64,000 nucleotides of DNA from Actinokineospora globicatena (GTDB lineage Bacteria > Actinomycetota > Actinomycetes > Mycobacteriales > Pseudonocardiaceae), in the NCBI RefSeq assembly GCF_024171945.1, contig NZ_JAMTCR010000005.1:558001-622000 (forward strand). Direction: 5' to 3'. The notes beneath the pieces were generated by a model that was given only the letters and a program-made list of their open reading frames with translations, was not told the origin of the DNA and made no database searches. This document shows positions 36,626-46,587 of the stretch, piece by piece. The position numbers and the translations under genes were made by a program. How positions within the stretch are numbered: position 1 is the stretch's first letter; each line of letters begins with the position of its first letter.

Positions 36626-38133
36626 GCGAGCTGACCCGGCTCGACGCGGCCGACATCGCCGCCAAGGTCGCGGCCAAGGAGGTCTCGGCGGTCGAGGTCA
36701 CCCAGGCCCACCTGGACCGCATCGCCGCCGTCGACCACGCCGTGCACGCCTTCCTGCACGTCGACACCGACCGGGCGCTCGCCGCCGCCAAGGCCGTCGA
36801 CGACGACGTCGCCGCCGGTCGCCCGGCCGCCTCGCCGCTGGCCGGCGTGCCGCTGGCGCTAAAGGACGTGCTCACCATGCAGGGCGCGCCCACGACCTGC
36901 GGTTCGAAGGTCCTGGAACACTGGCAGCCGCCCTACGACGCCACCGTGACGCAGCGGTTGCGGGCGGCGGGCGTGGTCATCCTCGGCAAGACCAACATGG
37001 ACGAGTTCGCGATGGGCTCGTCCACCGAGAACTCCGCCTTCGGCCCGACCCGCAACCCGTGGGACCTCGACCGCATCCCCGGCGGCTCCGGCGGTGGTTC
37101 CTCCGCCGCGCTCGCCGCGTTCGAGGCGCCGCTGGCGATCGGCACCGACACCGGTGGCTCCATCCGCCAGCCGGGAGCGGTCACCGGGACGGTCGGCGTC
37201 AAGCCCACCTACGGGACCGTCTCCCGCTTCGGCCTGGTCGCCTTCTCGTCCTCTTTGGACCAGGCTGGCCCGTGCGCGCGGACGGTGCTCGACGCCGCGC
37301 TGCTGCACGAGGTCATCGCCGGGCACGACCCGCTCGACTCGACCTCCATCGACGCCCCGGTGCCGCCGGTGGTCGCCGCCGCTCGCGAGGGCGCCACCGG
37401 TGACCTCAAGGGCGTCAAGGTCGGCGTCGTCACCGAGTTCGCCGGTGACGGCTACGAGCACGGCGTCGCAGAGGCGTTCGCCGCCGCCGTCGAGCAGCTG
37501 CGCGCGCTCGGCGCCGAGATCGTCGAGGTGTCCTGCCCGAGCTTCGACCTCGCGCTGCCCGCGTACTACCTGATCGCGCCGAGCGAGGCCTCGTCCAACC
37601 TGGCCCGCTTCGACGCGATGCGCTACGGCCTGCGGGTGGGCGACGACGGCGGCCACAGCGCCGAGGAGGTCATGTCGCTGACCCGCGCGGCCGGGTTCGG
37701 CGCCGAGGTCAAGCGCCGGATCATGCTCGGCACCTACGCGCTCTCCGCCGGGTACTACGACGCCTACTACGGCTCGGCGCAGAAGGTCCGCACGCTGATC
37801 ATGCGCGACTTCGACGCCGCGTTCGCCCAGGTCGACGTGCTGGTCTCGCCGACGACGCCGACCACCGCGTTCAAGATCGGCGAGCGCACCGCGGACCCGA
37901 TGGCGATGTACCGGGCCGACCTGTGCACCATCCCGTCCAACCTGGCGGGCAACGCCGCGCTCAGCGTCCCCTGTGGACTGGCCGACGGCCTGCCGGTCGG
38001 CATGCAGATCATGTCGCCCGCGCTGCAGGACCAGCGCGGGTACCGGGTGGCCGCCGCCTACGAGCTGGCCCGCAACGCCGCCCAGGGCGGTCCCCTGATC
38101 AACCGTGTTCCGGAGCTGGAGGTCGCGCACTGA
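36622..38133 (+). CDS. gatA: Asp/Glu-tRNA amidotransferase subunit A
   Basis: 503 residues from ATG 36622. The amidase signature [20 protein letters not shown] with [11 protein letters not shown] supplies the catalytic Ser-cisSer; the partner Lys is in [11 protein letters not shown]. It releases ammonia from glutamine and channels it to GatB. The stop TGA overlaps the ATG of a 63-residue gene by one base. In M. tuberculosis pfkA lies between gatA and gatB; here it is replaced by that small gene. Confidence 0.97.
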   Translation: MSELTRLDAADIAAKVAAKEVSAVEVTQAHLDRIAAVDHAVHAFLHVDTDRALAAAKAVDDDVAAGRPAASPLAGVPLALKDVLTMQGAPTTCGSKVLEHWQPPYDATVTQRLRAAGVVILGKTNMDEFAMGSSTENSAFGPTRNPWDLDRIPGGSGGGSSAALAAFEAPLAIGTDTGGSIRQPGAVTGTVGVKPTYGTVSRFGLVAFSSSLDQAGPCARTVLDAALLHEVIAGHDPLDSTSIDAPVPPVVAAAREGATGDLKGVKVGVVTEFAGDGYEHGVAEAFAAAVEQLRALGAEIVEVSCPSFDLALPAYYLIAPSEASSNLARFDAMRYGLRVGDDGGHSAEEVMSLTRAAGFGAEVKRRIMLGTYALSAGYYDAYYGSAQKVRTLIMRDFDAAFAQVDVLVSPTTPTTAFKIGERTADPMAMYRADLCTIPSNLAGNAALSVPCGLADGLPVGMQIMSPALQDQRGYRVAAAYELARNAAQGGPLINRVPELEVAH

Positions 38134-38324
38134 TGGCTGGGTCCAAGTACAAGGGCGTGTTCGGGATCGTCAGCGCGGTCACCTCCGCCACCAGCGCCGC
38201 CCGCGGGTTCGCCGCGGCCCGCGCCGACAAGGACAAGCTGGTGCTGGCCAACGCCATCGGCAGCGTCGTCGTCGCCATCACCGGCGTGCTCATCGCCGTC
38301 CGCGCCTACCGGAGGGCCAAGTGA
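38133..38324 (+). CDS. Small predicted membrane protein between gatA and gatB
   Basis: 63 residues. Start overlaps the gatA stop (TGATG) and its end overlaps the gatB start (GTGA), so it is translationally coupled on both sides. [20 protein letters not shown], a basic-acidic middle (AAARADKDK) and one helix [19 protein letters not shown] ending AYRRAK suggest a single-pass inner-membrane or amphipathic protein. I know no family. Its embedding in an essential operon implies a conserved role. Confidence 0.72.
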   Translation: MAGSKYKGVFGIVSAVTSATSAARGFAAARADKDKLVLANAIGSVVVAITGVLIAVRAYRRAK

Positions 38325-39823
38325 CCACAGCGGAGCTGATGGACTACACCGAGGTCGTCACCCGGTTCGACCCGGTGCTCGGCCTCGAGGTGCACGTCGA
38401 GCTGTCCACCGCGACCAAGATGTTCTGCGGCTGCGCCAACCAGTTCGGCGGCGAGCCCAACACCCACGTGTGCCCGACCTGCCTGGGCCTGCCCGGGTCG
38501 CTGCCGGTGCTCAACGCGCTCGCGGTCGAGTCGGCGATCCGCATCGGGCTCGCGCTCAACTGCGAGATCGCGCCGTGGTGCCGGTTCGCGCGCAAGAACT
38601 ACTTCTACCCGGACATGCCGAAGAACTTCCAGACCTCCCAGTACGACGAGCCGATCGCGTTCAACGGCTACCTCGACGTCACCCTCGACGACGGCGAGGT
38701 CGTGCGCGTGCAGATCGAGCGCGCGCACATGGAGGAGGACACCGGCAAGTCCCTGCACGTGGGTGGCGCCACCGGCCGCATCCACGGCGCCGAGCACTCG
38801 CTGCTGGACTACAACCGGGCGGGCGTGCCGCTGATCGAGATCGTCACCAAGACGATCGAGGGAACCGGCGAGCGCGCGCCCGAGGTGGCCCGCGCGTACG
38901 TCTCCACGCTGCGCGACCTGCTCAAGGCGCTCGACGTGTCCGACGTCCGGATGGACCAGGGTTCGCTGCGCTGCGACGCCAACGTGTCGCTGATGGAGCG
39001 CGGCGCCGCGGAGTTCGGCACCCGCACCGAGACCAAGAACGTCAACTCGCTGCGCAGCGTCGAGCGGGCAGTGCGCTACGAGATGACCCGCCAGGCCGCG
39101 ATCCTGGCCGGTGGCGGGTCGATCCTGCAGGAGACCCGGCACTTCGAGGAGGCGTCCGGCACCACCCGCGCGGGTCGGCGCAAGGAGACCTCCGAGGACT
39201 ACCGGTACTTCCCCGAGCCAGACCTGGTGCCCATCGCGCCGTCGGCGGAGTGGGTGCAGGAGCTGCGGGGGACGCTGCCGGAGCTGCCCGCCGAGCGCCG
39301 CAAGCGGGTGCAGGCGGAGTGGTCGCTGACCGACCTGGAACTGCGGGACCTGGTCAACGCGGGCGCCATCGACCTGGTCGCGGCCACCGCCGACGCGGGC
39401 GCCCCGCCCGCTGAGGCCCGCTCGTGGTGGATGTCGTACCTGTCCCAGCAGGCCAACACCCGCGGCGTCGAGTTGGGCGCGCTGCCGATCACCCCCGGCC
39501 AGGTCGCCCGCGTCATCGCCCTGGTCGCCGACGGCTCCCTCACCAACAAGCTCGCCCGCGACGTCGTCGACGGCGTCCTCAACGGCGAGGGCGAACCCGA
39601 CCACGTCGTCGAGACCCGCGGCCTCAAGGTCGTCTCCGACGACTCAGCCCTCTACGCCGCCGTCGACGAGGCCCTAGCCGCCAACCCCGACGTAGCCACC
39701 AAGATCCGCGACGGCAAACACGCCGCCGCCGGAGCCATCGTCGGCGCCGTCATGAAAACCACCAAGGGCCAAGCCGACGCCAAACGCGTCCGAGAACTAA
39801 TCCTAGAACGCTGCGGCGCCTAG
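38321..39823 (+). CDS. gatB: Asp/Glu-tRNA amidotransferase subunit B
   Basis: 500 residues from GTG 38321. [37 protein letters not shown] and [20 protein letters not shown] are the GatB catalytic signature including zinc-binding cysteines; DMDQGS-like [16 protein letters not shown] follows. The C-terminal YqeY/tail domain that grips tRNA is present. It activates the mischarged Glu or Asp by phosphorylation. A strong hairpin follows at 39836. Confidence 0.97.
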   Translation: MTTAELMDYTEVVTRFDPVLGLEVHVELSTATKMFCGCANQFGGEPNTHVCPTCLGLPGSLPVLNALAVESAIRIGLALNCEIAPWCRFARKNYFYPDMPKNFQTSQYDEPIAFNGYLDVTLDDGEVVRVQIERAHMEEDTGKSLHVGGATGRIHGAEHSLLDYNRAGVPLIEIVTKTIEGTGERAPEVARAYVSTLRDLLKALDVSDVRMDQGSLRCDANVSLMERGAAEFGTRTETKNVNSLRSVERAVRYEMTRQAAILAGGGSILQETRHFEEASGTTRAGRRKETSEDYRYFPEPDLVPIAPSAEWVQELRGTLPELPAERRKRVQAEWSLTDLELRDLVNAGAIDLVAATADAGAPPAEARSWWMSYLSQQANTRGVELGALPITPGQVARVIALVADGSLTNKLARDVVDGVLNGEGEPDHVVETRGLKVVSDDSALYAAVDEALAANPDVATKIRDGKHAAAGAIVGAVMKTTKGQADAKRVRELILERCGA

Positions 39824-39835
39824 CTCCTCGCCCCC

Positions 39836-39875
39836 AGTGCCGCCCACCCCCTCTCACCGGGGGTTGGGCGGCACT
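39836..39875 (+). terminator. Terminator of the gatCAB operon
   Basis: AGTGCCGCCCA plus CCCCC pairs with GGGGG plus TGGGCGGCACT (one bulged T) around TCTCACC. It begins 13 nt behind the gatB stop. Confidence 0.75.
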
Positions 39876-40460
39876 GTCATCTCCGCACTTCTCGCTGCTC
39901 ACCCACCAGCCGCTCGCTCTGTCCGCCGACCGCACCGCTGCGGCCCCTGACCGCTCCTCCCCCCGGCACCCGCCCGACTGAAGCACCACCCCACCGAGTC
40001 GGCCACCACCACTCGGCCACGCCAACCAATTCGCTTCGCCACTCCGGCCACTCCACCTACGCCCCACCCAGCTCCGCCAACTCGCCCGGCCACGCATCTG
40101 GCCCCGCCAGAACCGCACCTGGCTCCGCCCGGCCGCCCCCGGCTCCGCCAACCCGCCGCCACCGCTCCGCTCATCACACATTCGGGCGAAGCCCCTTGAC
40201 GCCTCCGGGGGCCCACCCCAAGCCTGGCCCGGCCCCCACCCTCTCCGGGGGGCGTCCCTGGGCCAGTCTACCGGGACCCACCCACGGGCGATCTTGAAAC
40301 AGGCCCCGCAGAGATCCACATGTGGATAACTTTTGTCGCCCAGCGGAGGGACAAATGCGCCGTTCGATCGAGGCGCAGCCCCAGGTCAAGGCAAGAAACG
40401 GGGGAGCACGAACGGGTGGGTGAAGGTCGCAGGCAGGAAAGTGCGGCAGACTGGGGCGCG
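39876..40460. other. 585-bp intergenic region
   Basis: The left half is C-rich, with recurring CTCCGCC and GGCTCCGCC blocks and no gene. The right half holds the inverted copy of repeat family 2. No promoter for the hydrolase gene is clear; only AGGAAAG at about 40434 is purine-rich. Confidence 0.6.
40205..40332 (-). repeat. Repeat family 2, copy A (128 bp identical to 51141-51268, inverted)
   Basis: The reverse complement of 40205-40332 equals 51141-51268 base for base; weaker identity continues on both sides (about 40183-40350). It contains the palindrome ATCCACATGTGGAT, part of TTATCCACA. Such high identity at about 10.8 kb distance in opposite orientation implies recent duplication or gene conversion. 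Confidence 0.9.
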
Positions 40461-41345
40461 ATGCGCGAACACGACGTGCGCGCGGCTGATGGGACCAGGC
40501 TGCGCGGGTGGTGCACTGAGTCCGACGGGCCGGTTGTGTTGTTGTGTCCGGGGTTGGGGACGATCCCGGAGGCTTGGCCCGCGTTGGTGTTGCCGTCGTC
40601 CGGGGTTCGGGTGCTTAGTTGGTATCACCGGGGCACCATGGGGTCGGAGCGGCCGGTTGATTCGGCGCGGATCGGGCTCGATGACCACGTTGCGGACGCG
40701 GTCGCGGTGTTGGACGCGGCCGGGGTGCGGCGGTGCGTCGTCATGGGGTGGTCGGTCGGGGTGATGGTGGCCGCGGAGTTGGCGCGGCGGTATCCGGGGC
40801 GGGTGTCGGGGTTGTTGCTCGCCGCCGGGGTGTCGGGGGATTTGTTCGGGGGTGTGCTCGGGGTGCTCGGCATCCCGGCCGCCGTGCGCAGGCCGTTGGT
40901 GGTCGGGAGCGCGGTGGCCGTGCGTGCCGTGGGTCCGCTGGTCGACGCTGTGCTGCACCGGGTGCCGGTCAACCGGGTCACCGCGGCGCTGCTGCAGCAC
41001 AGCGGGTTCATGCTGCCCGGCGCCGACCCGGCTGATGTCGCGAAGGCGGTGCGCCGCTTCCTCGGTCACGACTGGCGCTGGTACGTCACCCTGGCCCTCG
41101 CGCTCGCCGACGTCCCGCGGCGTGACCTCGCCGGGATCACCTGCCCGGTCACCGTGCTCGCGGCCCGCTTCGACGTCGTCGCAGATCCCCGCCAGGCCGT
41201 CAAGGCCGCCGCGTGCCTACCGCAAGCGCGTGTACGGGTAGTGCCAACCAGTCACTTCTTGCCGCTAGAGGCACCCGAGGTGATCGCGGAGGAGCTTCAG
41301 TTGCTGGTTGACCGCGTGGCTGTGGTCGAACGCGCGCGGCGGTAG
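40461..41345 (+). CDS. Alpha/beta hydrolase
   Basis: 294 residues from ATG 40461. Nucleophile elbow GWSVGVM (near residue 95), oxyanion region LLCPGLGTIPEAWP, and the terminal histidine in VVPTSHFLPLEAPEVIAEEL are all present. Substrate unknown; no signal peptide, so cytoplasmic. The frame is open before the ATG, but that part is repeat sequence. The lipoprotein gene follows after 44 bp. Confidence 0.87.
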   Translation: MREHDVRAADGTRLRGWCTESDGPVVLLCPGLGTIPEAWPALVLPSSGVRVLSWYHRGTMGSERPVDSARIGLDDHVADAVAVLDAAGVRRCVVMGWSVGVMVAAELARRYPGRVSGLLLAAGVSGDLFGGVLGVLGIPAAVRRPLVVGSAVAVRAVGPLVDAVLHRVPVNRVTAALLQHSGFMLPGADPADVAKAVRRFLGHDWRWYVTLALALADVPRRDLAGITCPVTVLAARFDVVADPRQAVKAAACLPQARVRVVPTSHFLPLEAPEVIAEELQLLVDRVAVVERARR

Positions 41346-41389
41346 CTGCTCACCGGGGATTCACCTTGTTGGACGTAAGGTCGGTCATC

Positions 41390-42574
41390 ATGGCTGGAGT
41401 GCTGCGTACCCCGTTTCGCCTGCTTACGGCGATGTGTGTGGCGCTGGCTGTGTCCTCTTGCGCTACCTTCGCCGACCAGCCGCCCGAGGAGAGTTGGCAG
41501 GCCAACGCCCCCCTGACACCTCAGGCAGCCCCCGAACCTGAGACCGGTGGCCGTAGTGGGGCCATAGAGGACCCCCAGGCCGAAGGTCAGGCGACGAAGG
41601 TACCTCCGCCTGACGGGTGCAAGGACTTCCATCCGGCCGTTTTGGCTACCTGTCTCGATACGGTTGTCGCGGTGGCAGCGCTACCTGGCGACGGTTCGAA
41701 CCCGACTTCGTTGGTCGCCGAGCGTAAGACCGGTCGGATCCTGTTGGTGCGTAAGGACAACGAGCCGACCGTGTTCGCTACCGTCGCCGTTGACGCGTCC
41801 ACCGACGGTGGGCTTACCGGTCTCGCGTTGTCTCCGACTTACGAAGAGGACCAACTGGTCTTCGCCTACATCACGACGCCGACCGACAACCGCGTGGTCC
41901 GCATCGCGCCGGGGGACAAGGCGAAGCCCGTGCTCACCGGTATCCCTAGGGGGGCGACGGGTAACCGCGGCTCACTCGCGCGTGACCACCGTGGTGCGCT
42001 CGTGCTCGCTACCGGCGACGCTGGCTCGGCGACCGCCGCGGCGGACCCGAAGTCGCTCGCGGGCAAGGTCCTGCGGATCACCGGTGACGGCAGGCCCGCG
42101 CCCGGCAACCCGACGTCCGGGAGCGCGGTGCTCGCGGCCGGGCTGCACGCGCCCGGCGGGATCTGCGCGTCGCTCGACGGGACGCAGACCTGGGTGACCG
42201 ACCGCACGGCGGCGGCGGACGTGCTGTACCGGGTGACCCCGGGCAAGGCGCTGACCAGCCCGGCCTGGTCGTGGCCGGACAAGCCCGGCGTCGCGGGCTG
42301 CGCGGCGACCCCGGAACTGGTGTGGGTCGCCATGGCCACCGCCGGTCACCTGGAGAACCTGCCGCAGGCCCCCGACGGGACGTTCACCGGCAAGCCGCAG
42401 ATCGCCCTGGCCGCCCCGGACGGCTTCGGCAAGGTCGACGGCCTCGACCTGATGACCGACCAGATCGCCATCGCGGGCACCGTCAACCGCCAGACCGGCC
42501 CCACCGTCTCCAGCGACGACCGCGTCGTCGCCATCCTCGTCCAGCCCCAAGGCGGCGGCGGGGGCGCGGACTAG
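41390..42574 (+). CDS. LppZ-like lipoprotein with a glucose/sorbosone dehydrogenase-type beta-propeller
   Basis: 394 residues from ATG 41390, chosen over TTG 41366 because the signal peptide begins there. Lipobox LAVSSC gives lipidation at about Cys24. A disordered linker (about 25-75) leads to a propeller: VVAVAALPGDGSNPTSLVAE, GGLTGLALSPTYEEDQLVFA, GNRGSLARDHRGALVLATGD and VLAAGLHAPGGICASLDGTQ, matching the PQQ-dependent sugar dehydrogenase fold without assured catalytic residues. Rv3006 (LppZ) has the same place relative to doxX. It is anchored outside the membrane. Confidence 0.83.
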   Translation: MAGVLRTPFRLLTAMCVALAVSSCATFADQPPEESWQANAPLTPQAAPEPETGGRSGAIEDPQAEGQATKVPPPDGCKDFHPAVLATCLDTVVAVAALPGDGSNPTSLVAERKTGRILLVRKDNEPTVFATVAVDASTDGGLTGLALSPTYEEDQLVFAYITTPTDNRVVRIAPGDKAKPVLTGIPRGATGNRGSLARDHRGALVLATGDAGSATAAADPKSLAGKVLRITGDGRPAPGNPTSGSAVLAAGLHAPGGICASLDGTQTWVTDRTAAADVLYRVTPGKALTSPAWSWPDKPGVAGCAATPELVWVAMATAGHLENLPQAPDGTFTGKPQIALAAPDGFGKVDGLDLMTDQIAIAGTVNRQTGPTVSSDDRVVAILVQPQGGGGGAD

Positions 42575-42635
42575 CTCTCACGGCTCCTGGGTCATGGCTC
42601 TGAGCTGGGGATGTGTGTCCTTCGGGTGACTCAAA

Positions 42636-42720
42636 TTCCGTCTTCTGGGTGACAGAAGTTATCCACATGTGGATCTCTGCGGGGGTCGGTTCAAGATCGA
42701 CTGTCGGGGGGTGCCGGTAG
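42636..42720 (+). repeat. Repeat family 2, copy C (partial)
   Basis: 42636-42684 is identical to 51121-51169 over 49 bp, including TTCTG-GGTGA-CAGAA and ATCCACATGTGGAT. Beyond that the match decays (TTCAAGATCG is kept) and is lost near 42720. Confidence 0.85.
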
Positions 42721-42911
42721 GCGGCGCGGGCTTGGCGGGTGAGGGCCCGGGCGGGGCGAAGTCGAGCCGGGAGTGGGGCGAGCGGCCCGGGGGCCGGGCG
42801 AAGCGAGCTGGGAGCGGTGTGAGGCGGGCCGGGGCGGGGCGAAGGGGGCCGGGGGCGGTGCGAGCGCAGGGGTGTTCTCGCTGGTGGTAGGGCCGGGGCG
42901 GGGGGCGGACG

Positions 42912-42917
42912 TAGGGT
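42912..42917 (+). promoter_or_regulatory. TAGGGT -10 box
   Basis: TAGGGT ends 7 nt before GTG 42925, supporting that GTG rather than the in-frame GTG 42916, which overlaps the box itself. Confidence 0.45.
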
Positions 42918-42924
42918 GGCGGTC

Positions 42925-43833
42925 GTGAGTATCACTGTTCTGGTGCCTGATGAGCACGGGGTCGCGGCTTTCGCGGATGTTGATGGGGTGCGGGCGGTTC
43001 GGTATGAGCCGGGGGAGTTGCCGGAGGAGGCCGCTGACGCCGAGGTCCTCGTGCCGGGGTTCCTCTCCGCCGACAAGGTGCGGTTGGTCGGGAGCTTGCC
43101 GAAGCTGCGGCTGGTGCAGTTGCTGACCGCCGGGGCTGAGGCGTGGGTGGGGCAGTTGCCGGGGCACGTGATGTTGTCGACCTGCAGCGGCGCACACGGG
43201 GGCAGTACCGCGGAGTGGGTGGTGGCCGCGTTGCTCACCGTGTTCCGGGACATGCGGGAGTTCGAGGACGACCGGCGGTCGCAGACGTGGGCGATGCACC
43301 AGACGGAGACGTTGCAGGGCAAGAAGGTGCTCGTCATCGGCGCGGGTGACCTGGGCAAGCAGCTCAAGCGCCGGTTGGACGCGTTCGACGCCGAGGTGAC
43401 CATGGTCGCGAACTCGGCCCGCGACGGGATCAGGGCGATCAGCGAGCTCGACGACCTGTTGCCGCACCACGACGTCGTCGCGTTGATGGTGCCGATGACG
43501 CCCGCGACCAGGCACCTGGTGGACGCCGCGTTCCTCGCGAAGATGCCCGACAACGCGGTGGTCGTGAACGCCGCGCGCGGGCCGGTCGTGGACACCGAGG
43601 CGCTGCTGGTGGAGCTCCAGTCCCGGCGGTTGCGGGCCGCGCTGGACGTGACCGACCCGGAGCCGCTGCCGGAAGGTCACCCGCTGTGGACGGCGCCGAA
43701 CCTGTTGCTCACCCCACATGTGGCGGGTAGTTGCACCGGTGTGCACGCCCGCGCGTACCGGGTGGTCGTCGAGCAGGTGCGGCAGTTCGCACGGGGTGAG
43801 GAGCCGAGCAACCTGGTCCGCGGCGACTACTAG
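42925..43833 (+). CDS. D-isomer-specific 2-hydroxyacid dehydrogenase
   Basis: 302 residues from GTG 42925. The NAD motif is VLVIGAGDLGKQLKRRLDAF; substrate Arg is in VVNAARGPVVDTEALL, and the catalytic Glu/His region is DVTDPEPLPEGHPLWTAPNL with LLTPHVAGS. The N-terminal half is shorter and more divergent than in SerA. It reduces a 2-oxo acid or oxidises a 2-hydroxyacid; substrate unknown. It stands alone, with leaderless-type start and G-rich leader. Confidence 0.92.
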   Translation: MSITVLVPDEHGVAAFADVDGVRAVRYEPGELPEEAADAEVLVPGFLSADKVRLVGSLPKLRLVQLLTAGAEAWVGQLPGHVMLSTCSGAHGGSTAEWVVAALLTVFRDMREFEDDRRSQTWAMHQTETLQGKKVLVIGAGDLGKQLKRRLDAFDAEVTMVANSARDGIRAISELDDLLPHHDVVALMVPMTPATRHLVDAAFLAKMPDNAVVVNAARGPVVDTEALLVELQSRRLRAALDVTDPEPLPEGHPLWTAPNLLLTPHVAGSCTGVHARAYRVVVEQVRQFARGEEPSNLVRGDY

Positions 43834-43861
43834 TTGATCGGCGGGGGGTTGACCCATCGCT

Positions 43862-43867
43862 TACTGT
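43862..43867 (+). promoter_or_regulatory. TACTGT -10 box of the DoxX gene
   Basis: TACTGT ends 6 nt before GTG 43874. No ribosome site lies upstream of that start. Confidence 0.5.
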
Positions 43868-43873
43868 GCGGGC

Positions 43874-44572
43874 GTGAGTACCGAAGACGACCGCCCACGG
43901 CAGAGTGGCGGATACGCGGACAGCGGCTATTTCACGCCGTCGGAGAGCAAGTACCCGACGACCCCCACCAGCGGTGACGACACCCACGGCAGCGGCGCCA
44001 CCACGACGGCCCTGCCGCGTCCCACCGACCACGACAACGACACCGGGTACGGCGGCCGGGAGGAGGTGCTCGAACCCGAGCCGCACGCCTGGCACTTCGG
44101 CGCCGACCTGGGCCTGTTCGTGCTGCGGGTGACCCTCGGCGCGCTGTTCGTCGGCCACGGCCTGCAGAAGGTGTTCGGCCTGCTCGAGGGGCCCGGCATC
44201 AGCGGGTTCGCCCAGGCGCTGACCCAGTTCGGGTTCGAGCACGCCACCGTGCTGTCCTGGGTCACCGGGCTCACCGAGCTGATCGCGGGCGCCCTGCTCG
44301 TGCTCGGCCTGTTCACCCCGGCGGCCGCCTCGGCCGTGCTCGGCGTGATGGCCAACGCCATCTGGGTCCGGGTCAACATCGACCTGTTCGCGGGCGGTGT
44401 CGAACTGGAGGCGGTCTACGCCGCCGCCGCGTTCGCGCTGCTGTTCGCGGGCGCCGGTCGGATTTCCCTGGACCGCAACACCCCGTGGTTCCGCCGAGCG
44501 CCCGCGTTCGGCTTCATCTTCCTCCTCCTCGCCGCCGGGCTGAGCGTCGTCACGCTCGTTGTCCTGCGCTGA
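43874..44572 (+). CDS. DoxX-family membrane protein (Rv3005c-like)
   Basis: 232 residues from GTG 43874. A hydrophilic, acidic N-terminus of about 70 residues precedes the DoxX domain: LFVLRVTLGALFVGHGLQKV, ELIAGALLVLGLFTPAAASA and ALLFAGAGRISLDRN, four helices in all. Rv3005c is the DoxX member of the M. tuberculosis membrane oxidoreductase complex with SodA and SseA, involved in thiol/oxidative stress. Those partners are not in this window. The extended N-terminus may be cytosolic. Confidence 0.9.
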   Translation: MSTEDDRPRQSGGYADSGYFTPSESKYPTTPTSGDDTHGSGATTTALPRPTDHDNDTGYGGREEVLEPEPHAWHFGADLGLFVLRVTLGALFVGHGLQKVFGLLEGPGISGFAQALTQFGFEHATVLSWVTGLTELIAGALLVLGLFTPAAASAVLGVMANAIWVRVNIDLFAGGVELEAVYAAAAFALLFAGAGRISLDRNTPWFRRAPAFGFIFLLLAAGLSVVTLVVLR

Positions 44573-44591
44573 GCCGAACCCCACCAAGAGA

Positions 44592-44625
44592 CCAAAGGCC
44601 CCCGCCGTTGTGGCGGGGGCCTTGG
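44592..44625. terminator. Bidirectional terminator between doxX and ilvD
   Basis: CCAAAGGCCCCCGCC pairs with GGCGGGGGCCTTGG (one unpaired A) around a 5-nt loop. It lies between the convergent stop codons at 44572 and 44639. Confidence 0.75.
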
Positions 44626-44638
44626 TACGCGCGTAGAC

Positions 44639-46483
44639 CTACCGGCTCGGGTCGCGGACCGCGCCGGTGGAGGCGTCGGTGGCCATCCGGGCGTAGGCGC
44701 GCAACGCGTTGGTCACCGGGCGGATCCGGTCGACCGGCTGCCACGGTCGTTCCCGGGCGTCCATCTTGGCCCGCCGCTCGGCCAGCACCTCGGGCGCCAC
44801 CAGCAGTTCCAGGGTCCGCTCGTGCACGTCGATGCGGATCTGGTCACCGTCCTCGACCAGCCCGATCGTGCCGCCGCCCGCCGCCTCCGGCGAGACGTGC
44901 CCGATGGAGAGCCCCGAGGACCCACCGGAGAACCGGCCGTCGGTGATCAGCGCGCACTTCTTGCCCAGGCCGGACCCCTTGAGGAACGCCGTCGGGTGCA
45001 GCATCTCCTGCATGCCGGGCCCACCGGCAGGCCCCTCGTAGCGCACCACCAGGACCTCGCCCGCCTGGATCTTCTTGCCCAGGATCACCGACACCGCCTG
45101 CTCCTGGCTCTCCACGACCCGCGCGGGGCCCTGGAAGACGAACAGGTCCTCGTCGATGCCCGCGGACTTGATGACCGCGCCGCGCTCGGCCAGGTTCCCG
45201 TGCAGCACCGCCAGTCCACCGTCGGCGGTGTGCTTGTGCGCGAAGTCGCGGATGCAGCCACCCGCCGCGTCGGTGTCCAGTGAGGACCACCGGTTCGACG
45301 TGGAGAACGCCTTGGTGGTGCGGACCCCGCCCGGCGCGGCGTGGAACAGCTCCACGGCCTCCTCGCTCGGGTTCGCCGCGCGGATGTCCCACTCGGACAG
45401 CCACTGCGCCAGCGACGGGCTGTGCACCGAGGCGACGTCCTCGTTGAGCAGCCCGGCCCGCCACAGCTCACCGAGGATCGCCGGGATGCCGCCCGCCCGG
45501 TGCACGTCCTCCATGTGGTAGTCGGAGTTCGGCGACACCTTCGACAGGCACGGCACCTTGCGGGAGATGTCGTCGATGTCGGCGAGGGTGAAGTCGACCT
45601 CGCCCTCCTGCGCCGCGGCGAGCACGTGCAGCACCGTGTTGGTCGACCCGCCCATCGCCATGTCCAGCGCCATCGCGTTCTCGAACGCGGCCCGGTTGGC
45701 GATCGAGCGCGGCAGCGCGGACTCGTCGTCCTGCTCGTACCAGCGCTTGCACAGCTCGACGACCGTGGTCCCGGCGCGGGCGAACAGGTCCCGGCGCGCG
45801 GCGTGCGTGGCCAGGGTGGACCCGTTGCCCGGCAGCGCGAGCCCGAGCGCTTCGGTGAGGCAGTTCATCGAGTTGGCGGTGAACATGCCCGAGCAGGAGC
45901 CGCAGGTCGGGCAGGCGGAGCGCTCCACCTCGTCGAGCGCGTCGGCGTCCACCGAGCTGTTGGCCGAGGCGGCGATGGTGGTGATCAGGTCCGACGAGGG
46001 GTGCGCGACCCCGCCGACCACGACCGCCTTGCCCGCCTCCATCGGTCCACCCGAGACGAACACCACCGGGATGTTGATCCGCATGGCCGCGTTGAGCATG
46101 CCCGGGGTGATCTTGTCGCAGTTGGAGATGCACACGATGGCGTCGGCCTGGTGCGCGTTGACCATGTACTCGACCGAGTCGGCGATGATCTCGCGCGATG
46201 GCAGCGAGTACAGCATCCCGCTGTGGCCCATGGCGATGCCGTCGTCGACGGCGATGGTGTGGAACTCGCGCGGCACGCCACCGGCGGCGGTGATGGCCTC
46301 GGCCACGATGTCGCCGAGGTCGCGCAGGTGCACGTGCCCCGGCACGAACTGGGTGTAGGAGTTGGCGATCGCGATGATCGGCTTGCCGAAGTCGCTGTCG
46401 GTCATGCCGGTCGCTCGCCACAGCGAGCGGGCACCGGCGGCGTTGCGACCGTGCGTGGTGGTGCGGGAGCGCAGCGCGGGCAC
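44639..46483 (-). CDS. ilvD: Dihydroxy-acid dehydratase
   Basis: 614 residues from GTG 46483, with GGAGGA just upstream. Fe-S ligands are in [13 protein letters not shown] and [24 protein letters not shown]-like [20 protein letters not shown] and [10 protein letters not shown]-like [20 protein letters not shown] are present. It makes the 2-oxo acids of valine and isoleucine from the IlvC products. It is transcribed away from ilvBNC, 0.9 kb distant. No attenuator is visible in front of it. Confidence 0.97.
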   Translation of the reverse strand: MPALRSRTTTHGRNAAGARSLWRATGMTDSDFGKPIIAIANSYTQFVPGHVHLRDLGDIVAEAITAAGGVPREFHTIAVDDGIAMGHSGMLYSLPSREIIADSVEYMVNAHQADAIVCISNCDKITPGMLNAAMRINIPVVFVSGGPMEAGKAVVVGGVAHPSSDLITTIAASANSSVDADALDEVERSACPTCGSCSGMFTANSMNCLTEALGLALPGNGSTLATHAARRDLFARAGTTVVELCKRWYEQDDESALPRSIANRAAFENAMALDMAMGGSTNTVLHVLAAAQEGEVDFTLADIDDISRKVPCLSKVSPNSDYHMEDVHRAGGIPAILGELWRAGLLNEDVASVHSPSLAQWLSEWDIRAANPSEEAVELFHAAPGGVRTTKAFSTSNRWSSLDTDAAGGCIRDFAHKHTADGGLAVLHGNLAERGAVIKSAGIDEDLFVFQGPARVVESQEQAVSVILGKKIQAGEVLVVRYEGPAGGPGMQEMLHPTAFLKGSGLGKKCALITDGRFSGGSSGLSIGHVSPEAAGGGTIGLVEDGDQIRIDVHERTLELLVAPEVLAERRAKMDARERPWQPVDRIRPVTNALRAYARMATDASTGAVRDPSR

Positions 46484-46587
46484 GGCTCCTCCAATGGTCG
46501 ACGAGTGCGGGTCTGACTGCGTGGTACTGCCTGGCCCACGCCCGTGGTGCGGGGTCGGCCTGGAAGTGGGGAGCGGTGCCGCCCAGG

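Larger units (their letters stand above)
42575..42924. other. 350-bp intergenic region
   Basis: It contains repeat family 2 copy C (42636-42720), then about 190 bp of very G-rich sequence with recurring GGGGCGAAG and GAGC blocks, and finally a TAGGGT -10 box. No gene is supported. Confidence 0.6.
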
